From DATNFP01 sp035606335 (GTDB taxonomy: Bacteria; Bacteroidota; Bacteroidia; Chitinophagales; Chitinophagaceae), in contig DATNFP010000012.1 of the NCBI GenBank assembly GCA_035606335.1, positions 1-62,161 on the forward strand: DNA of 62,161 bases, read 5' to 3'. Position 1 is the stretch's first letter. Every line of letters starts with the position of its first letter. The notes below the pieces were generated by a model. That model searched no databases. It was not told the origin of the DNA and worked only from the letters and a program-made list of their open reading frames with translations. Of this stretch, positions 18,556-26,603 are shown piece by piece. Made by a program: the position numbers and the translations under genes.

Positions 18556-18640
18556 AATTTATAGGTTGATTGTGTTTGGGTGAGCATAAAAGTATTAAAA
18601 CTTCTAATTTTAAGTGAAGAGAAACTAAAAATACTTTGAT
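18551..18640 (-). repeat. Duplicated 5' region, downstream copy
   Basis: About 90 bases in the same orientation as 20056-20146. Shared blocks include GCATAATTTATAGGTTGA (plus-strand reading), ATAAAAGTAT and TAAAAAT, with scattered differences between. It includes the start codon of the remnant and a TACTTTTA promoter-like string kept in both copies. Confidence 0.6.
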
Positions 18641-20060
18641 TTAGTTCAAATGATTATCAATAGGAATAACAGCCATTTTACCCCTTTCATAATAATACAA
18701 GTGTTCTCCCGACAATGAAATGCCTGGGATTACTTCCAAATCTTTTAGATACTTGTTGCTAATTATTTTCCCACTTTTTAAATTGAAATACATCTCATAT
18801 TTGTCATGCTTTATAGTATAGACAAGGCAAAGCAGATCTGGATTTACTGCTTTTATGTCCCAAACTGCATAAGGAAGATATTTTGCCTTCGATTTCGGAT
18901 TCATTACATCGTCCATACCGACAAATATTGAATCACCAAAAGGGATAGTATAATGCTCATCGGTGGAGACATTATACACTATATTGGAAAATGGTAAAAC
19001 ACTGTAAGGATATGAAAAACACGGCACAGACTGATTATACATAATGTTGTTCTTTGTATATATCGGTGGTAGCGTATCATTCAATATTTGCTGAAATACA
19101 TATTTCCCATCTTTTAAAGAGTATTTAGCCAAGTGATAATTTTTAGATTGGTCATTGGGACGCTTGCTAATAGGAAAAAAGATATCCTTGTTTGAATCAT
19201 CAAGACAAAAGCCCGATTCGTCTGTTCCAAAGTGATTGTCATCATGATGAAGTATAGGGTATATGTTCAGCAATTTGCTTCCTTTACTATATTTATAAAT
19301 GTATAATTTTTTATATCCCATTGTATCTTTAGAACCTGGAGATGCTGGTAAAAAGTCATACAACTCAACCCAATAAATAGATAGCGTTATTGCTTACATT
19401 GTATGCACTAAAATAAGGTTTATATATCCTATATGCCTTCACGCTCTGCATATTTTGCAGAGGTTGTTTTTCAATAGATTTTTTTACTAAGTCTTCATTT
19501 AATGTCAAGGTGTCAACATTTCTGCTGGCTCTATTAATTACATACAGCTCATTATTAATCTTGTTGTATGCGTATAAATATTTTTCATCGGCTTTTAATT
19601 TAAACCTGTGTGGTAAATACAAATTATTGAAAGTATCGTTTGCTTGTGAATGTAAGTATTGTTTCATCGTATTTTCGAAATAATCACCATTTATTCCTTT
19701 CAACGGGGAGCGGAATATTTCCCTACCATCTTTATATATGATTACTTCAGAAAGTTGTCCTCTGCCAATGGAATCATACAGTTTGGTTGACCAAACAATT
19801 GGAAGCTTATATTTTGACAGGTTGTATTTTTCTTCAATTGCAGTTGAGTCAGACCTATATTCATCCTTAAAAACTATTGTAAAAGGCATTTGATGTAAGT
19901 CGATCTTTGCAATGCCGTATTGACAAAGGAAACAATCATTGAGGCTAAATTTTATGTATCCAACCTGAGAATATGAAATAGTAGAAGAGACAATAAAAAG
20001 AAAAAGAAATAATATAGTTTTTAGAAAATACTTTTTAAAAAACTGCAGATGATATTGCAT
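18641..20060 (-). pseudogene. Secreted thioredoxin-like/beta-propeller protein, frameshifted
   Basis: Two adjacent minus-strand frames (20060-19365 and 19363-18641) look like one gene. The first has a signal peptide (about residues 1-32), a segment with a CxxC-like pair (NDCFLCQYG) and a strand SEVIIYKDG reminiscent of thioredoxin-fold proteins, then propeller-type repeats (KYLYAYNKINNELYVINR). It stops at NNAIYLLG. The second frame has no ATG, only a TTG in mid-domain, and continues the propeller (KLYIYKYSKGSKLLNIYP; KYEMYFNLKSGKII). One extra base near 19370-19376, where the minus strand reads TATTTATTGG, explains the break. It is either a real pseudogene or a sequencing error. The function of the intact protein is unknown. 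Confidence 0.7.
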
Positions 20061-20146
20061 AATTTATAGGTTGAGAAGTTTAGGATAAATAAAAGTATGA
20101 AAACACTCGATTGAGGAAATAGAAGAAAAGTTAAAAATGTTTTTTA
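20056..20146 (-). repeat. Duplicated 5' region, upstream copy
   Basis: Partner of the repeat at 18551-18640. It covers the start codon and leader of the propeller gene, including the minus-strand string TACTTTTA about 35 bases before the ATG, a plausible weak -7 element. Together the two copies record a local duplication of a promoter plus signal peptide. Confidence 0.6.
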
Positions 20147-20172
20147 ACGTTACCACACCTATTACTACAAAC

Positions 20173-20203
20173 AAAAAAGGCACCCATAAAATGAGTACCC
20201 TTT
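20173..20203 (-). terminator. Intrinsic terminator after the 44-aa peptide gene
   Basis: On the minus strand AAAGG pairs with CCTTT and, past one bulged G, TACTCAT pairs with ATGGGTG (including G-U pairs), closed by a short T-rich loop and followed by a run of T. It lies 60 bases past the stop of the small gene at 20263-20397 and before the propeller-gene leader, so the peptide has its own transcript. Confidence 0.7.
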
Positions 20204-20262
20204 CATTCATAACTGTTGGTCAACTATTTTTCAGGCATTATGCCTATCTCTGAATGATATTT

Positions 20263-20397
20263 TTAATATGCAACTTTAGAATAAGTATATGTTACAATTC
20301 CACCTGCCTTTCTGAAAGTAACTTCGACTTCTACAGGTTGAAAGGCAGATTTTACTGCTTTGGTTACTGTGCTGAATATTTTGTTTAAGTTTTTCAT
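20263..20397 (-). CDS. Small 44-aa peptide gene (unrecognised)
   Basis: A short minus-strand frame from ATG at 20397 to TAA at 20263. The peptide starts MKNLNKIFSTVTKAVKSAF, continues QPVEVEVTFRKAGG and ends IVTYTYSKVAY. The first half is a cationic amphipathic helix and the second is strand-like; no signal peptide or membrane helix is clear. Support for a real gene: its own terminator (20173-20203), an ATCTTTG promoter element 37 bases upstream (20434-20441), and phased GTTAAS repeats further up with the same geometry as at the 34-aa gene at 48579-48683. The two peptides both begin MKN and share a V-x-VE-[VI]-T core. The function is unknown; a signal, toxin-like or regulatory peptide is possible. 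Confidence 0.6.
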   Translation of the reverse strand: MKNLNKIFSTVTKAVKSAFQPVEVEVTFRKAGGIVTYTYSKVAY

Positions 20398-20433
20398 GTT
20401 TTATTATTGTGGTGGTTAATTAAATTGATGAAA

Positions 20434-20441
20434 CAAAGATG
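20434..20441 (-). promoter_or_regulatory. -7 element of the 44-aa peptide gene
   Basis: Minus-strand CATCTTTG matches the Bacteroidota -7 box except for its first base. It lies 37 bases from the ATG, and 35 bases separate it from the nearest GTTAAGC repeat. The same gap is found at the second peptide gene. Confidence 0.5.
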
Positions 20442-20476
20442 ATACACAGAACGAGTAGCGAAAAGAATTTGGATGA

Positions 20477-20505
20477 GCTTAACCTGCGCTTAATAATCGG
20501 TTAAC
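20477..20505 (-). promoter_or_regulatory. Phased GTTAAS operator repeats, locus 1
   Basis: Three heptamers at 11-base steps: GTTAACC (20505-20499), ATTAAGC (20494-20488) and GTTAAGC (20483-20477) on the minus strand. The two strong ones are 22 bases apart, two helical turns, as expected for a dimeric activator such as a LytTR-type response regulator binding one face of the DNA. No such regulator gene is in the window. Confidence 0.55.
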
Positions 20506-20617
20506 CAGCCAATAACAATCCATATAGTTATTTTTTAATGTAAATATCCGCGTGAACACTTGCCAGTAAACACTTTAGCCATCTTAAAAAAATGACTCAT
20601 TTATCCACTTATATCAG

Positions 20618-20625
20618 TATCTTTG
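20618..20625 (+). promoter_or_regulatory. Candidate promoter for the DUF4290-murA operon
   Basis: TATCTTTG matches the TAnnTTTG consensus exactly. It lies about 138 bases before the chosen DUF4290 start, leaving a leader of roughly 130 bases in which no structured element is obvious. Confidence 0.4.
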
Positions 20626-20762
20626 TTTTTAGCAATAGCTGGTACAGTTTGCTCAGCCTATCCAATAAATATTTGCCGGGCTTTTTCTGACTCCATACAA
20701 AGCGTTTTTTTTAATTTTTACAACTAATTTTACTTTTCTTGAATTCAGACTTTTTTAATTCG

Positions 20763-21473
20763 ATGGAATATAATACCACACGTAGCAAATTGCTAATGCC
20801 TGAATATGGGCGTAACGTGCAAAAAATGGTAGAATATCTACTCACGGTAGAAGACCCCGAGAAGCGCCTTCGAAATGCAGAAGCAGTAATAGAGCTGATG
20901 GGGACGTTAAATCCTCATCTAAAAACCATTGAGGATTACAAACACAAACTTTGGGATCATCTATACCAGATGACCGATTTCAGGCTTGAGGTGGCGGCAC
21001 CATACCCGATGCCAACTCCCGAGTCTATCCATAAAAAACCGGAACCACTTCCTTATCCACAGGCAGATATTCCACACAGACATTTGGGTAAAAACATGGA
21101 GGCATTGCTGGAAAAAGCGCTTGCTGAAACTGACGAGGAAAAAAGGCAGGGCTTTACACAAGCCATTGGTTACTACATGAAACTGGCCTATACCAACTGG
21201 CATAAAGAACCGGTGCACGACGACATGATAAAAAATGAGCTATCCGTACTATCTGACGGACAGCTTGTATATGAAACGGGTGGATACCGCGTGCATTTCG
21301 ACAATCGTAATTACAAACAGCGTAATAATAACAATAACCGCAATTACAAAGGTGGCGGACACGGCAACCAGCGCAGCTATGGCAACAGTGGTAGCAGTAG
21401 CGGCGGCGGCGGCGGCAGCTACGGCAATAACTACAATAAAAACCGCAATAAATTCAAGAATAAAAACAAATAA
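20763..21473 (+). CDS. DUF4290 domain protein with low-complexity tail
   Basis: The start at 20763 (MEYNTTRSKLLMPEYGRNVQ) is preferred to the in-frame codon at 20739, because this matches the usual beginning of the family; it gives 236 aa. The helical DUF4290 domain covers about residues 1-170. From about residue 185 it becomes an Asn/Arg/Gly/Lys-rich disordered tail (NNNNNRNYKGGGHGNQRSYG, then Gly/Ser runs), which suggests nucleic-acid or wall binding, though this is inference. The family is conserved upstream of murA in Bacteroidota, and here it ends 14 bases before murA, so the two are co-transcribed. The molecular role is unknown. Confidence 0.88.
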   Translation: MEYNTTRSKLLMPEYGRNVQKMVEYLLTVEDPEKRLRNAEAVIELMGTLNPHLKTIEDYKHKLWDHLYQMTDFRLEVAAPYPMPTPESIHKKPEPLPYPQADIPHRHLGKNMEALLEKALAETDEEKRQGFTQAIGYYMKLAYTNWHKEPVHDDMIKNELSVLSDGQLVYETGGYRVHFDNRNYKQRNNNNNRNYKGGGHGNQRSYGNSGSSSGGGGGSYGNNYNKNRNKFKNKNK

Positions 21474-21487
21474 TCTGCTGCTGAACC

Positions 21488-22792
21488 ATGAATGCCTTTG
21501 AGATTCGCGGAGGTCATCCATTGCAAGGTGTAATAACACCTCAGGGGGCCAAAAATGAAGCATTGCAGGTCTTGTGCGCAGCACTACTTACCGACCAGCC
21601 AGTAACAATAACCAATATCCCTGATATACTCGACGTAAATGCCCTCATAGAATTGCTTGCAGACATGGGTGTTGAGATAATAAGGCCTACACGCAATTCA
21701 GTAATCCTACAGGCACATAATATCAACCCGGAATATTTTTCTTACCAGGCATCCAAAAAGAAAACAAGTAAGCTACGTGGCTCCGTAATGCTTGCCGGAC
21801 CTATGCTCGCCCGTTTTAAAAAAGCATATATCCCACAACCCGGTGGTGATAAAATAGGCCGTCGCAGATTGGATACACATATTCGTGGCTTTGAAAAACT
21901 TGGGGCAAAATTTCATTTCGATTCAGAACAACATTTATTTACACTCAATGGCACTGCGCTGAAGGGCACTACCTTAATGATGGAAGAACCTTCTGTGACA
22001 GGCACGGCCAACCTGGTGATGGCAGCAGTGCTTGCTCCAGGGATAACAACAATATACAATGCTGCCTGCGAGCCCTATGTGCAGCAACTATGCCACATGC
22101 TGAACAGAATGGGGGCGCGTATTAACGGCATCAGCTCTAATCTGCTTGTAATAGAGGGTGTAGAAAAATTATATGGATGCGAGCATCACCTGCTCTCTGA
22201 TATGATAGAGGTAGGATCTTTCATAGGCCTCGCCGCTATGACTAAAAGCGACATTACTATAAAGAATGCGAATGTTGCCCATCTTGGTGTGATACCTGAG
22301 ACATTTGAAAGACTTGGCATAAAACTATCCATAAACGACGACGATATACATATTCCCGCGCAGGATCATTATAAGATCCAGAATTTTATAGATGGATCAA
22401 TACTTACCATCTATGATCATCCCTGGCCTGGCTTTACCCCCGATCTTCTAAGTATTGTATTAGTAGTAGCTACACAAGCAAAAGGCACACTATTAGTGCA
22501 TCAAAAAATGTTCGAAAGCCGTTTGTTCTTTGTAGATAATCTCATTTATATGGGTGCACAGATAGTGCTTTGCGACCCACACCGGGCTGTAGTAATAGGG
22601 CTTGATAAGCAAGTGCCATTACGCGGTATCAATATGGTGTCTCCCGATATTCGTGCGGGTGTGGCAATGCTTATTGCTGCCTTATCTGCAAACGGGAAAA
22701 GTGTTATACAGAACATTGACCAGATAGACCGTGGCTACGAGCGCATTGATGAACGTCTTAATGCACTCGGAGCCGATATAAAAAGGATTTAG
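21488..22792 (+). CDS. murA: UDP-N-acetylglucosamine 1-carboxyvinyltransferase
   Basis: Catalyses the first committed step of peptidoglycan synthesis, transfer of enolpyruvate from PEP to UDP-GlcNAc, in the cytoplasm. At 434 aa it is full length. Family motifs include KNEALQVLCAALLTD near the N-terminus, the inverted-barrel repeats, and the catalytic loop PQPGGDKIGRRRLDTHI. Where E. coli MurA has the active-site Cys115 the loop carries Asp121 (GGDKIG). This Cys-to-Asp exchange is known from other bacteria, where it keeps activity but prevents alkylation by fosfomycin. It lies directly after the DUF4290 gene and ends 3 bases before the convergent fabF stop. Confidence 0.95.
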   Translation: MNAFEIRGGHPLQGVITPQGAKNEALQVLCAALLTDQPVTITNIPDILDVNALIELLADMGVEIIRPTRNSVILQAHNINPEYFSYQASKKKTSKLRGSVMLAGPMLARFKKAYIPQPGGDKIGRRRLDTHIRGFEKLGAKFHFDSEQHLFTLNGTALKGTTLMMEEPSVTGTANLVMAAVLAPGITTIYNAACEPYVQQLCHMLNRMGARINGISSNLLVIEGVEKLYGCEHHLLSDMIEVGSFIGLAAMTKSDITIKNANVAHLGVIPETFERLGIKLSINDDDIHIPAQDHYKIQNFIDGSILTIYDHPWPGFTPDLLSIVLVVATQAKGTLLVHQKMFESRLFFVDNLIYMGAQIVLCDPHRAVVIGLDKQVPLRGINMVSPDIRAGVAMLIAALSANGKSVIQNIDQIDRGYERIDERLNALGADIKRI

Positions 22793-22795
22793 CCT

Positions 22796-24043
22796 TTAAT
22801 TACTGTACTTCTTGAAGATCGCAATAGCGTTGTGGCCACCAAAGCCAAATGTATTGCTCATACAGATATTCAATGTTTTTTTCTGCGCCTTGTTTGTTAT
22901 TATTTCTATGTTGGCAGGAATCATATCCTCCAGCTCTTCTATATTAATTGTTGGCGGGATAATGTTATCGTGCAACGCCTTGATACATGCTATCGCCTCT
23001 ATTGCACCTGCGCCGCCTAATAAATGCCCAGTCATTGATTTAGTTGCACTTACAGAAAGCACTTTATCAGTATTTTCTAATGCACGCTGCATGGCAATAA
23101 TTTCGCTTGGATCTCCCACACCCGTAGAGGTGGCGTGTGCATTTACATAATCCACGTCATCGATAGTAATACCCGCATCTTCCAACGCGAGATTAATAGC
23201 CCTGTAAGCGCCTTCACCTTCAGGATGAGTGGCAGACATGTGATAGGCATCAGCAGTCATTGAAGCACCGATTATCTCGGCAAGTATAGTTGCACCTCTT
23301 TTTATTGCATGCTCATAAGATTCCAGAATTAATGCGCCTGCACCCTCGCCCAGCACAAAGCCATCCCTATTCTTATCAAAAGGCCGTGATGCTGCAGCAG
23401 GGTCATCATTCCTGGTTGATAACGCTTTCATTGAGTTGAAGCCACCAACAGAAGCATATGTAACAGGAGCCTCGGAGCCACCTGTGATCATTACGTTTGC
23501 CTTGCCCCAGCGGATATAATTAAATGCATCCATTATTGCGTTGTTAGAAGCGGCACAAGCCGATACTGTAGCATAATTGATGCCCTTAAAACCGAACTTT
23601 ATAGAGATCATTCCAGGGGCCATATTGGCGATCATCTTAGGAACAAGGAAAGGATTAAATCTTGGTGTTCCATCGCCTTTAGCAAATTCGGTAACCTCAT
23701 GTTCCAATGTTCCAATACCGCCATTACCTGACGCCCATATCACACCTATCTTATTAAAATCGATATCGCTATTTAATAAGCCGGCCTGGTTGATAGCTTC
23801 TTCTGCACTTATTAGTGCATATTGAGTAAACAGATCGTACTTGCGAGCTTCTCCCTTTTCGAAATATGTATTGGGATCGTATTCCTTTATTTCGCAGGCA
23901 AAACGTGTTTTGAATTTAGAAGCGTCAAAACGAGTTATGCCCGCTGCTCCGCTAACTCCTTTTATCATATTTTCCCAATATGCCGCGACGTTGTGGCCTA
24001 ATGGGTTTATTGTTCCAAGTCCTGTTATTACTACTCTTTTCAT
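22796..24043 (-). CDS. fabF: 3-oxoacyl-ACP synthase II
   Basis: Condensing enzyme of fatty-acid elongation. The 415-aa protein has the Cys-His-His triad at Cys163 (VSACAASN), His303 (VNAHATST) and His340 (MTGHLLGG), the same numbering as E. coli FabF. The usual housekeeping neighbours acpP and rnc are absent. It lies instead 45 bases downstream of a TetR-type regulator on the same strand, with a palindrome just before its start (24053-24068) that resembles the one before tetR. It may therefore be a specialised second FabF used under particular lipid conditions. Confidence 0.94.
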   Translation of the reverse strand: MKRVVITGLGTINPLGHNVAAYWENMIKGVSGAAGITRFDASKFKTRFACEIKEYDPNTYFEKGEARKYDLFTQYALISAEEAINQAGLLNSDIDFNKIGVIWASGNGGIGTLEHEVTEFAKGDGTPRFNPFLVPKMIANMAPGMISIKFGFKGINYATVSACAASNNAIMDAFNYIRWGKANVMITGGSEAPVTYASVGGFNSMKALSTRNDDPAAASRPFDKNRDGFVLGEGAGALILESYEHAIKRGATILAEIIGASMTADAYHMSATHPEGEGAYRAINLALEDAGITIDDVDYVNAHATSTGVGDPSEIIAMQRALENTDKVLSVSATKSMTGHLLGGAGAIEAIACIKALHDNIIPPTINIEELEDMIPANIEIITNKAQKKTLNICMSNTFGFGGHNAIAIFKKYSN

Positions 24044-24052
24044 AAATAGAAT

Positions 24053-24068
24053 TTACTTACACAAGTAA
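24053..24068. promoter_or_regulatory. Palindrome before fabF, candidate TetR operator
   Basis: TTACTT and AAGTAA arms, perfect over 6 bases with spacer ACAC, lie 9 bases upstream of the fabF ATG. It contains the same CTTAC...GTAAG half-sites as the palindrome upstream of tetR, although the half-site spacing differs by two bases. Confidence 0.5.
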
Positions 24069-24088
24069 GCTGAATTATCAAAAAAATA

Positions 24089-24643
24089 TTATCCTTTTAA
24101 ACTTTTTAAAATTGCCTTTTCTATTATTGAAAAATCATCTTCTCCTGTTATGCGTGATAGCTGCAATGCTGCCAGCATATTTGTAATGATCAATAATGCT
24201 TTCGTTCGTGGTGTTTCATTAAAAACAAATTCACCATTCTTTCGTCCTTCAGCCAATATATTCGTCAAAGCAGCCAGCGTATCCTTAACCATGATCTTCA
24301 ATTCCCGCTGCACATCTTCTTCAAGAGAATACAACTCTGCAGCCAAAGCTCCGACCAGGCATACCTTATTATTTTTATAGCTTTCAACATATACATTCAT
24401 AAAAGCCTTTAGCCTGGCTAAAGCTGACGAGGAAGCATATTTACTATCTAAATCATTTACCGCCTGTAAATTCCTATGAATAATGCTTACCCCAAGATCA
24501 GATTTTTTAGGGAAGTAATAATGTATGGCAGCGTTTTTTATGCCCAGCGGACGTGAGATATCATTATAGCTAAAAGCGTTATAGCCATTTTGCCGGAGCA
24601 AATCCTCACCGATCTTCAATATTTCATCCCGCTTGTCGGACAT
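24089..24643 (-). CDS. TetR-family transcriptional regulator
   Basis: A 184-aa repressor-type protein. The N-terminal helix-turn-helix (about residues 5-50) reads EILKIGEDLLRQNGYNAFSYNDISRPLGI followed by AAIHYYFPKKSDL, the classic TetR signature. The C-terminal ligand-binding helices are variable and resemble those of TetR proteins that respond to acyl-CoA or organic ligands, but the ligand cannot be read from sequence. It is encoded upstream of fabF on the same strand. Palindromes in front of both genes suggest autoregulation and control of fabF. Confidence 0.9.
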   Translation of the reverse strand: MSDKRDEILKIGEDLLRQNGYNAFSYNDISRPLGIKNAAIHYYFPKKSDLGVSIIHRNLQAVNDLDSKYASSSALARLKAFMNVYVESYKNNKVCLVGALAAELYSLEEDVQRELKIMVKDTLAALTNILAEGRKNGEFVFNETPRTKALLIITNMLAALQLSRITGEDDFSIIEKAILKSLKG

Positions 24644-24651
24644 ATGGCAAA

Positions 24652-24669
24652 CTTACATACTAGTAAGTA
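24652..24669. promoter_or_regulatory. Palindrome before tetR, candidate autoregulatory operator
   Basis: ACTTAC (24652-24657) and GTAAGT (24664-24669) form a perfect 6-base inverted repeat, 8 bases upstream of the tetR start codon. This is the usual place and style of a TetR-family operator. Confidence 0.55.
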
Positions 24670-24852
24670 AATTAACAAATACGTTGATGAACTTGTTAAT
24701 AATTTAAAATAGAATTAACCGCAGATAATTTTAAACTATTTTATTGAAGATTTGGTAGTTGTAGTACATTTTCTAATCTACATGAGGCCGACCCAAGTAT
24801 TTCTTAAAAAAACCCGTCTAACATATTATGCTCCAACCTTAAACTTGCTTTT

Positions 24853-25851
24853 ATGAAAAAAACACTACACTATTTACTATTTGTTATTTCCTTTTGTTCT
24901 TTACATTTTAATGCTTATGCACAGAGCATATTTCACGGCTACGAGGTAATGGATACTACTGTTTTTAATTTTAATAAAATAGATTCGCTAAACCATTACA
25001 TTACATCAGGTGGCTATTATTATTATCCTGTAACATTTATTGTAGATACAACCGGCATGAACCTTTGGGAGATAGGTGCTACTGTTAAACCATTTTTTGC
25101 AGATTCCTCTCCAATTAAAGCAATAATGACTGATACTTTACATAATTATCCTATTAACGCAAATAGCTCTTTTGTTTTAAAATTAAGTCCAGCCGGCGAC
25201 AACAATATCATTTCATTCTGGCATAAATATCAAACTACAGCTGGCCATGATGGTGGCATAGTAGAGTTTTCGGCAGATAATGGCGTAACATGGCAAAATA
25301 TATTAGGAGATTGTAATGGGGATTCAATGTTTAGTACTCCAACTATACTAACTAATAATTTTTATGGGAAAAATGATACCCTGCTATCAGGAGAGGCGGC
25401 ATTTAGCGGCACTAGTGGAGGATGGCAATTATCTCAATTCCAGTTTTTCAACTTTATTCCTGTAAGGCTATCAGGAAGTTCCAGTTGCATTAATGATTCA
25501 GAGATGTTGATCCGTTTTCGATTTAAAAGCGATTCAATTCCTGATTCTTTGGATGGCTGGATTATTAGTAAAATAGAACTTGAATTGGACGCATATTCAG
25601 GTGTACCAACGATAAGCAAACCTCAATCTTTAAAAGTATTTCCCAATCCTTCCATAGATGGTATATTTCATTTTCCTGCTTTAGACAATGAGGGGAAATA
25701 TTCAATGGAAATATTTAATGCTGTGGGTGACAAGATTTATACAGGTAATTATCTACGTGATGTAAACTTAAGTAACAACGCCAGAGGAATTTATTTTTAT
25801 AAGGTAGGAAACGGCACTCAATATTACCGTGGAACAATTAGCGACGAATAA
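24853..25851 (+). CDS. Secreted protein with T9SS type A sorting domain
   Basis: A 332-aa protein with a signal peptide at residues 1-23 (ending NAYAQS) and a beta-rich body of about 230 residues containing FSADNGVTWQNI, as in extracellular adhesion-type or jelly-roll domains. The C-terminal sorting domain, about residues 255-332, starts LKVFPNPSIDG and contains MEIFNAVGDKIYTG and ARGIYFYKVGNG. It is presumably exported through the type IX system, whose SprA channel gene lies at 58770. The exact function is unknown. The ATG at 24853 is the only sensible start for the signal peptide. Confidence 0.85.
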   Translation: MKKTLHYLLFVISFCSLHFNAYAQSIFHGYEVMDTTVFNFNKIDSLNHYITSGGYYYYPVTFIVDTTGMNLWEIGATVKPFFADSSPIKAIMTDTLHNYPINANSSFVLKLSPAGDNNIISFWHKYQTTAGHDGGIVEFSADNGVTWQNILGDCNGDSMFSTPTILTNNFYGKNDTLLSGEAAFSGTSGGWQLSQFQFFNFIPVRLSGSSSCINDSEMLIRFRFKSDSIPDSLDGWIISKIELELDAYSGVPTISKPQSLKVFPNPSIDGIFHFPALDNEGKYSMEIFNAVGDKIYTGNYLRDVNLSNNARGIYFYKVGNGTQYYRGTISDE

Positions 25852-25877
25852 TCACTCAAAATAGTTCTAACTTGCAC

Positions 25878-26534
25878 ATGATTGGCACATACGCTAATTA
25901 TGTTGCTATGGATGACCATTCGACTGGCGAAACGTTAAGACACTTACTTCAAAACTTCTACAAGGAGTATAACCTTGGTGAAAATGGTGGTATCCAGGAT
26001 TCGAAAGTAACAATTGAGGTTTCAAAGAATTTTCATTTCTACATTCCAAACTTCGACGATAGACGAAAAGCTGTATTAAAACATGACATTCATCATTTAA
26101 TAACAGGCTACAAAAGTGATTTTAAAGGAGAAACCGAAATAGGGGCGTGGGAAGTTGCTTCCAGTTGCACCCATTATTGGGTAGGCTGGGCACTTAACCT
26201 TCACAGCTTTGCATTAGGCGTGCTTTTAAATCTTCGTGGAGTTTTCAATGCTTTTGTAAGAGGATCAAGATCGGGAAACCTATATCATGACCTGATACCT
26301 GATGAACAGGCATTAGATAGTACAGTACATGAACTGCAACAGTTGCTTCATATTCCCCAAAAATCTGAAAAACTACGAGCTACGGCAAAAGAAATTCTTT
26401 TATTCATTTTCTGGCTATCGGTAGGAGGTATTTATTCGTTGGCATCTATTGCTATCCTCCCATTGGTGGTTGCTTATAATGTATACCTTGCAATCAATTC
26501 AAAAAGAATTAATATTAAGGATTCTGCTGCGTAA
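25878..26534 (+). CDS. Coq4-like protein
   Basis: A 218-aa protein from ATG 25878 (a TTG two codons upstream is less likely). Residues 69-85 carry HDIHH, then 11 residues, then Glu, exactly the HDxxHx11E metal-binding motif of the Coq4 family. The following helices (SCTHYWVGWALNLHSF) and a C-terminal hydrophobic segment at about 175-205 suggest membrane association. In proteobacteria and mitochondria Coq4 acts in ubiquinone synthesis. This lineage is expected to use menaquinone, so the substrate here is uncertain; a quinone- or lipid-related role is inference. It lies 26 bases after the T9SS cargo gene and 69 bases before ychF. Confidence 0.65.
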   Translation: MIGTYANYVAMDDHSTGETLRHLLQNFYKEYNLGENGGIQDSKVTIEVSKNFHFYIPNFDDRRKAVLKHDIHHLITGYKSDFKGETEIGAWEVASSCTHYWVGWALNLHSFALGVLLNLRGVFNAFVRGSRSGNLYHDLIPDEQALDSTVHELQQLLHIPQKSEKLRATAKEILLFIFWLSVGGIYSLASIAILPLVVAYNVYLAINSKRINIKDSAA

Positions 26535-26603
26535 GTTCATATAAAGCCACTTTTTACTTTTTGGAGTAATAACACGACCTTTGCGCAAATTTTCTAAAAA
26601 CAA

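Noticed and set aside
20630..20650. Shared string GCAATAGCTGGTA with 18472-18484
   Set aside because: A short match that also occurs in part at the actD 3' end; too little to call a further duplicate.
21301..21470. Possible microsatellite or CRISPR-like repetition
   Set aside because: The repetition comes from Asn/Gly codons of a disordered protein tail and has no regular spacers.
21249..21584. Antisense frames over the Gly/Asn-rich tail of the DUF4290 gene
   Set aside because: Low-complexity shadows of a repetitive coding tail (Ala/Val-rich translation).
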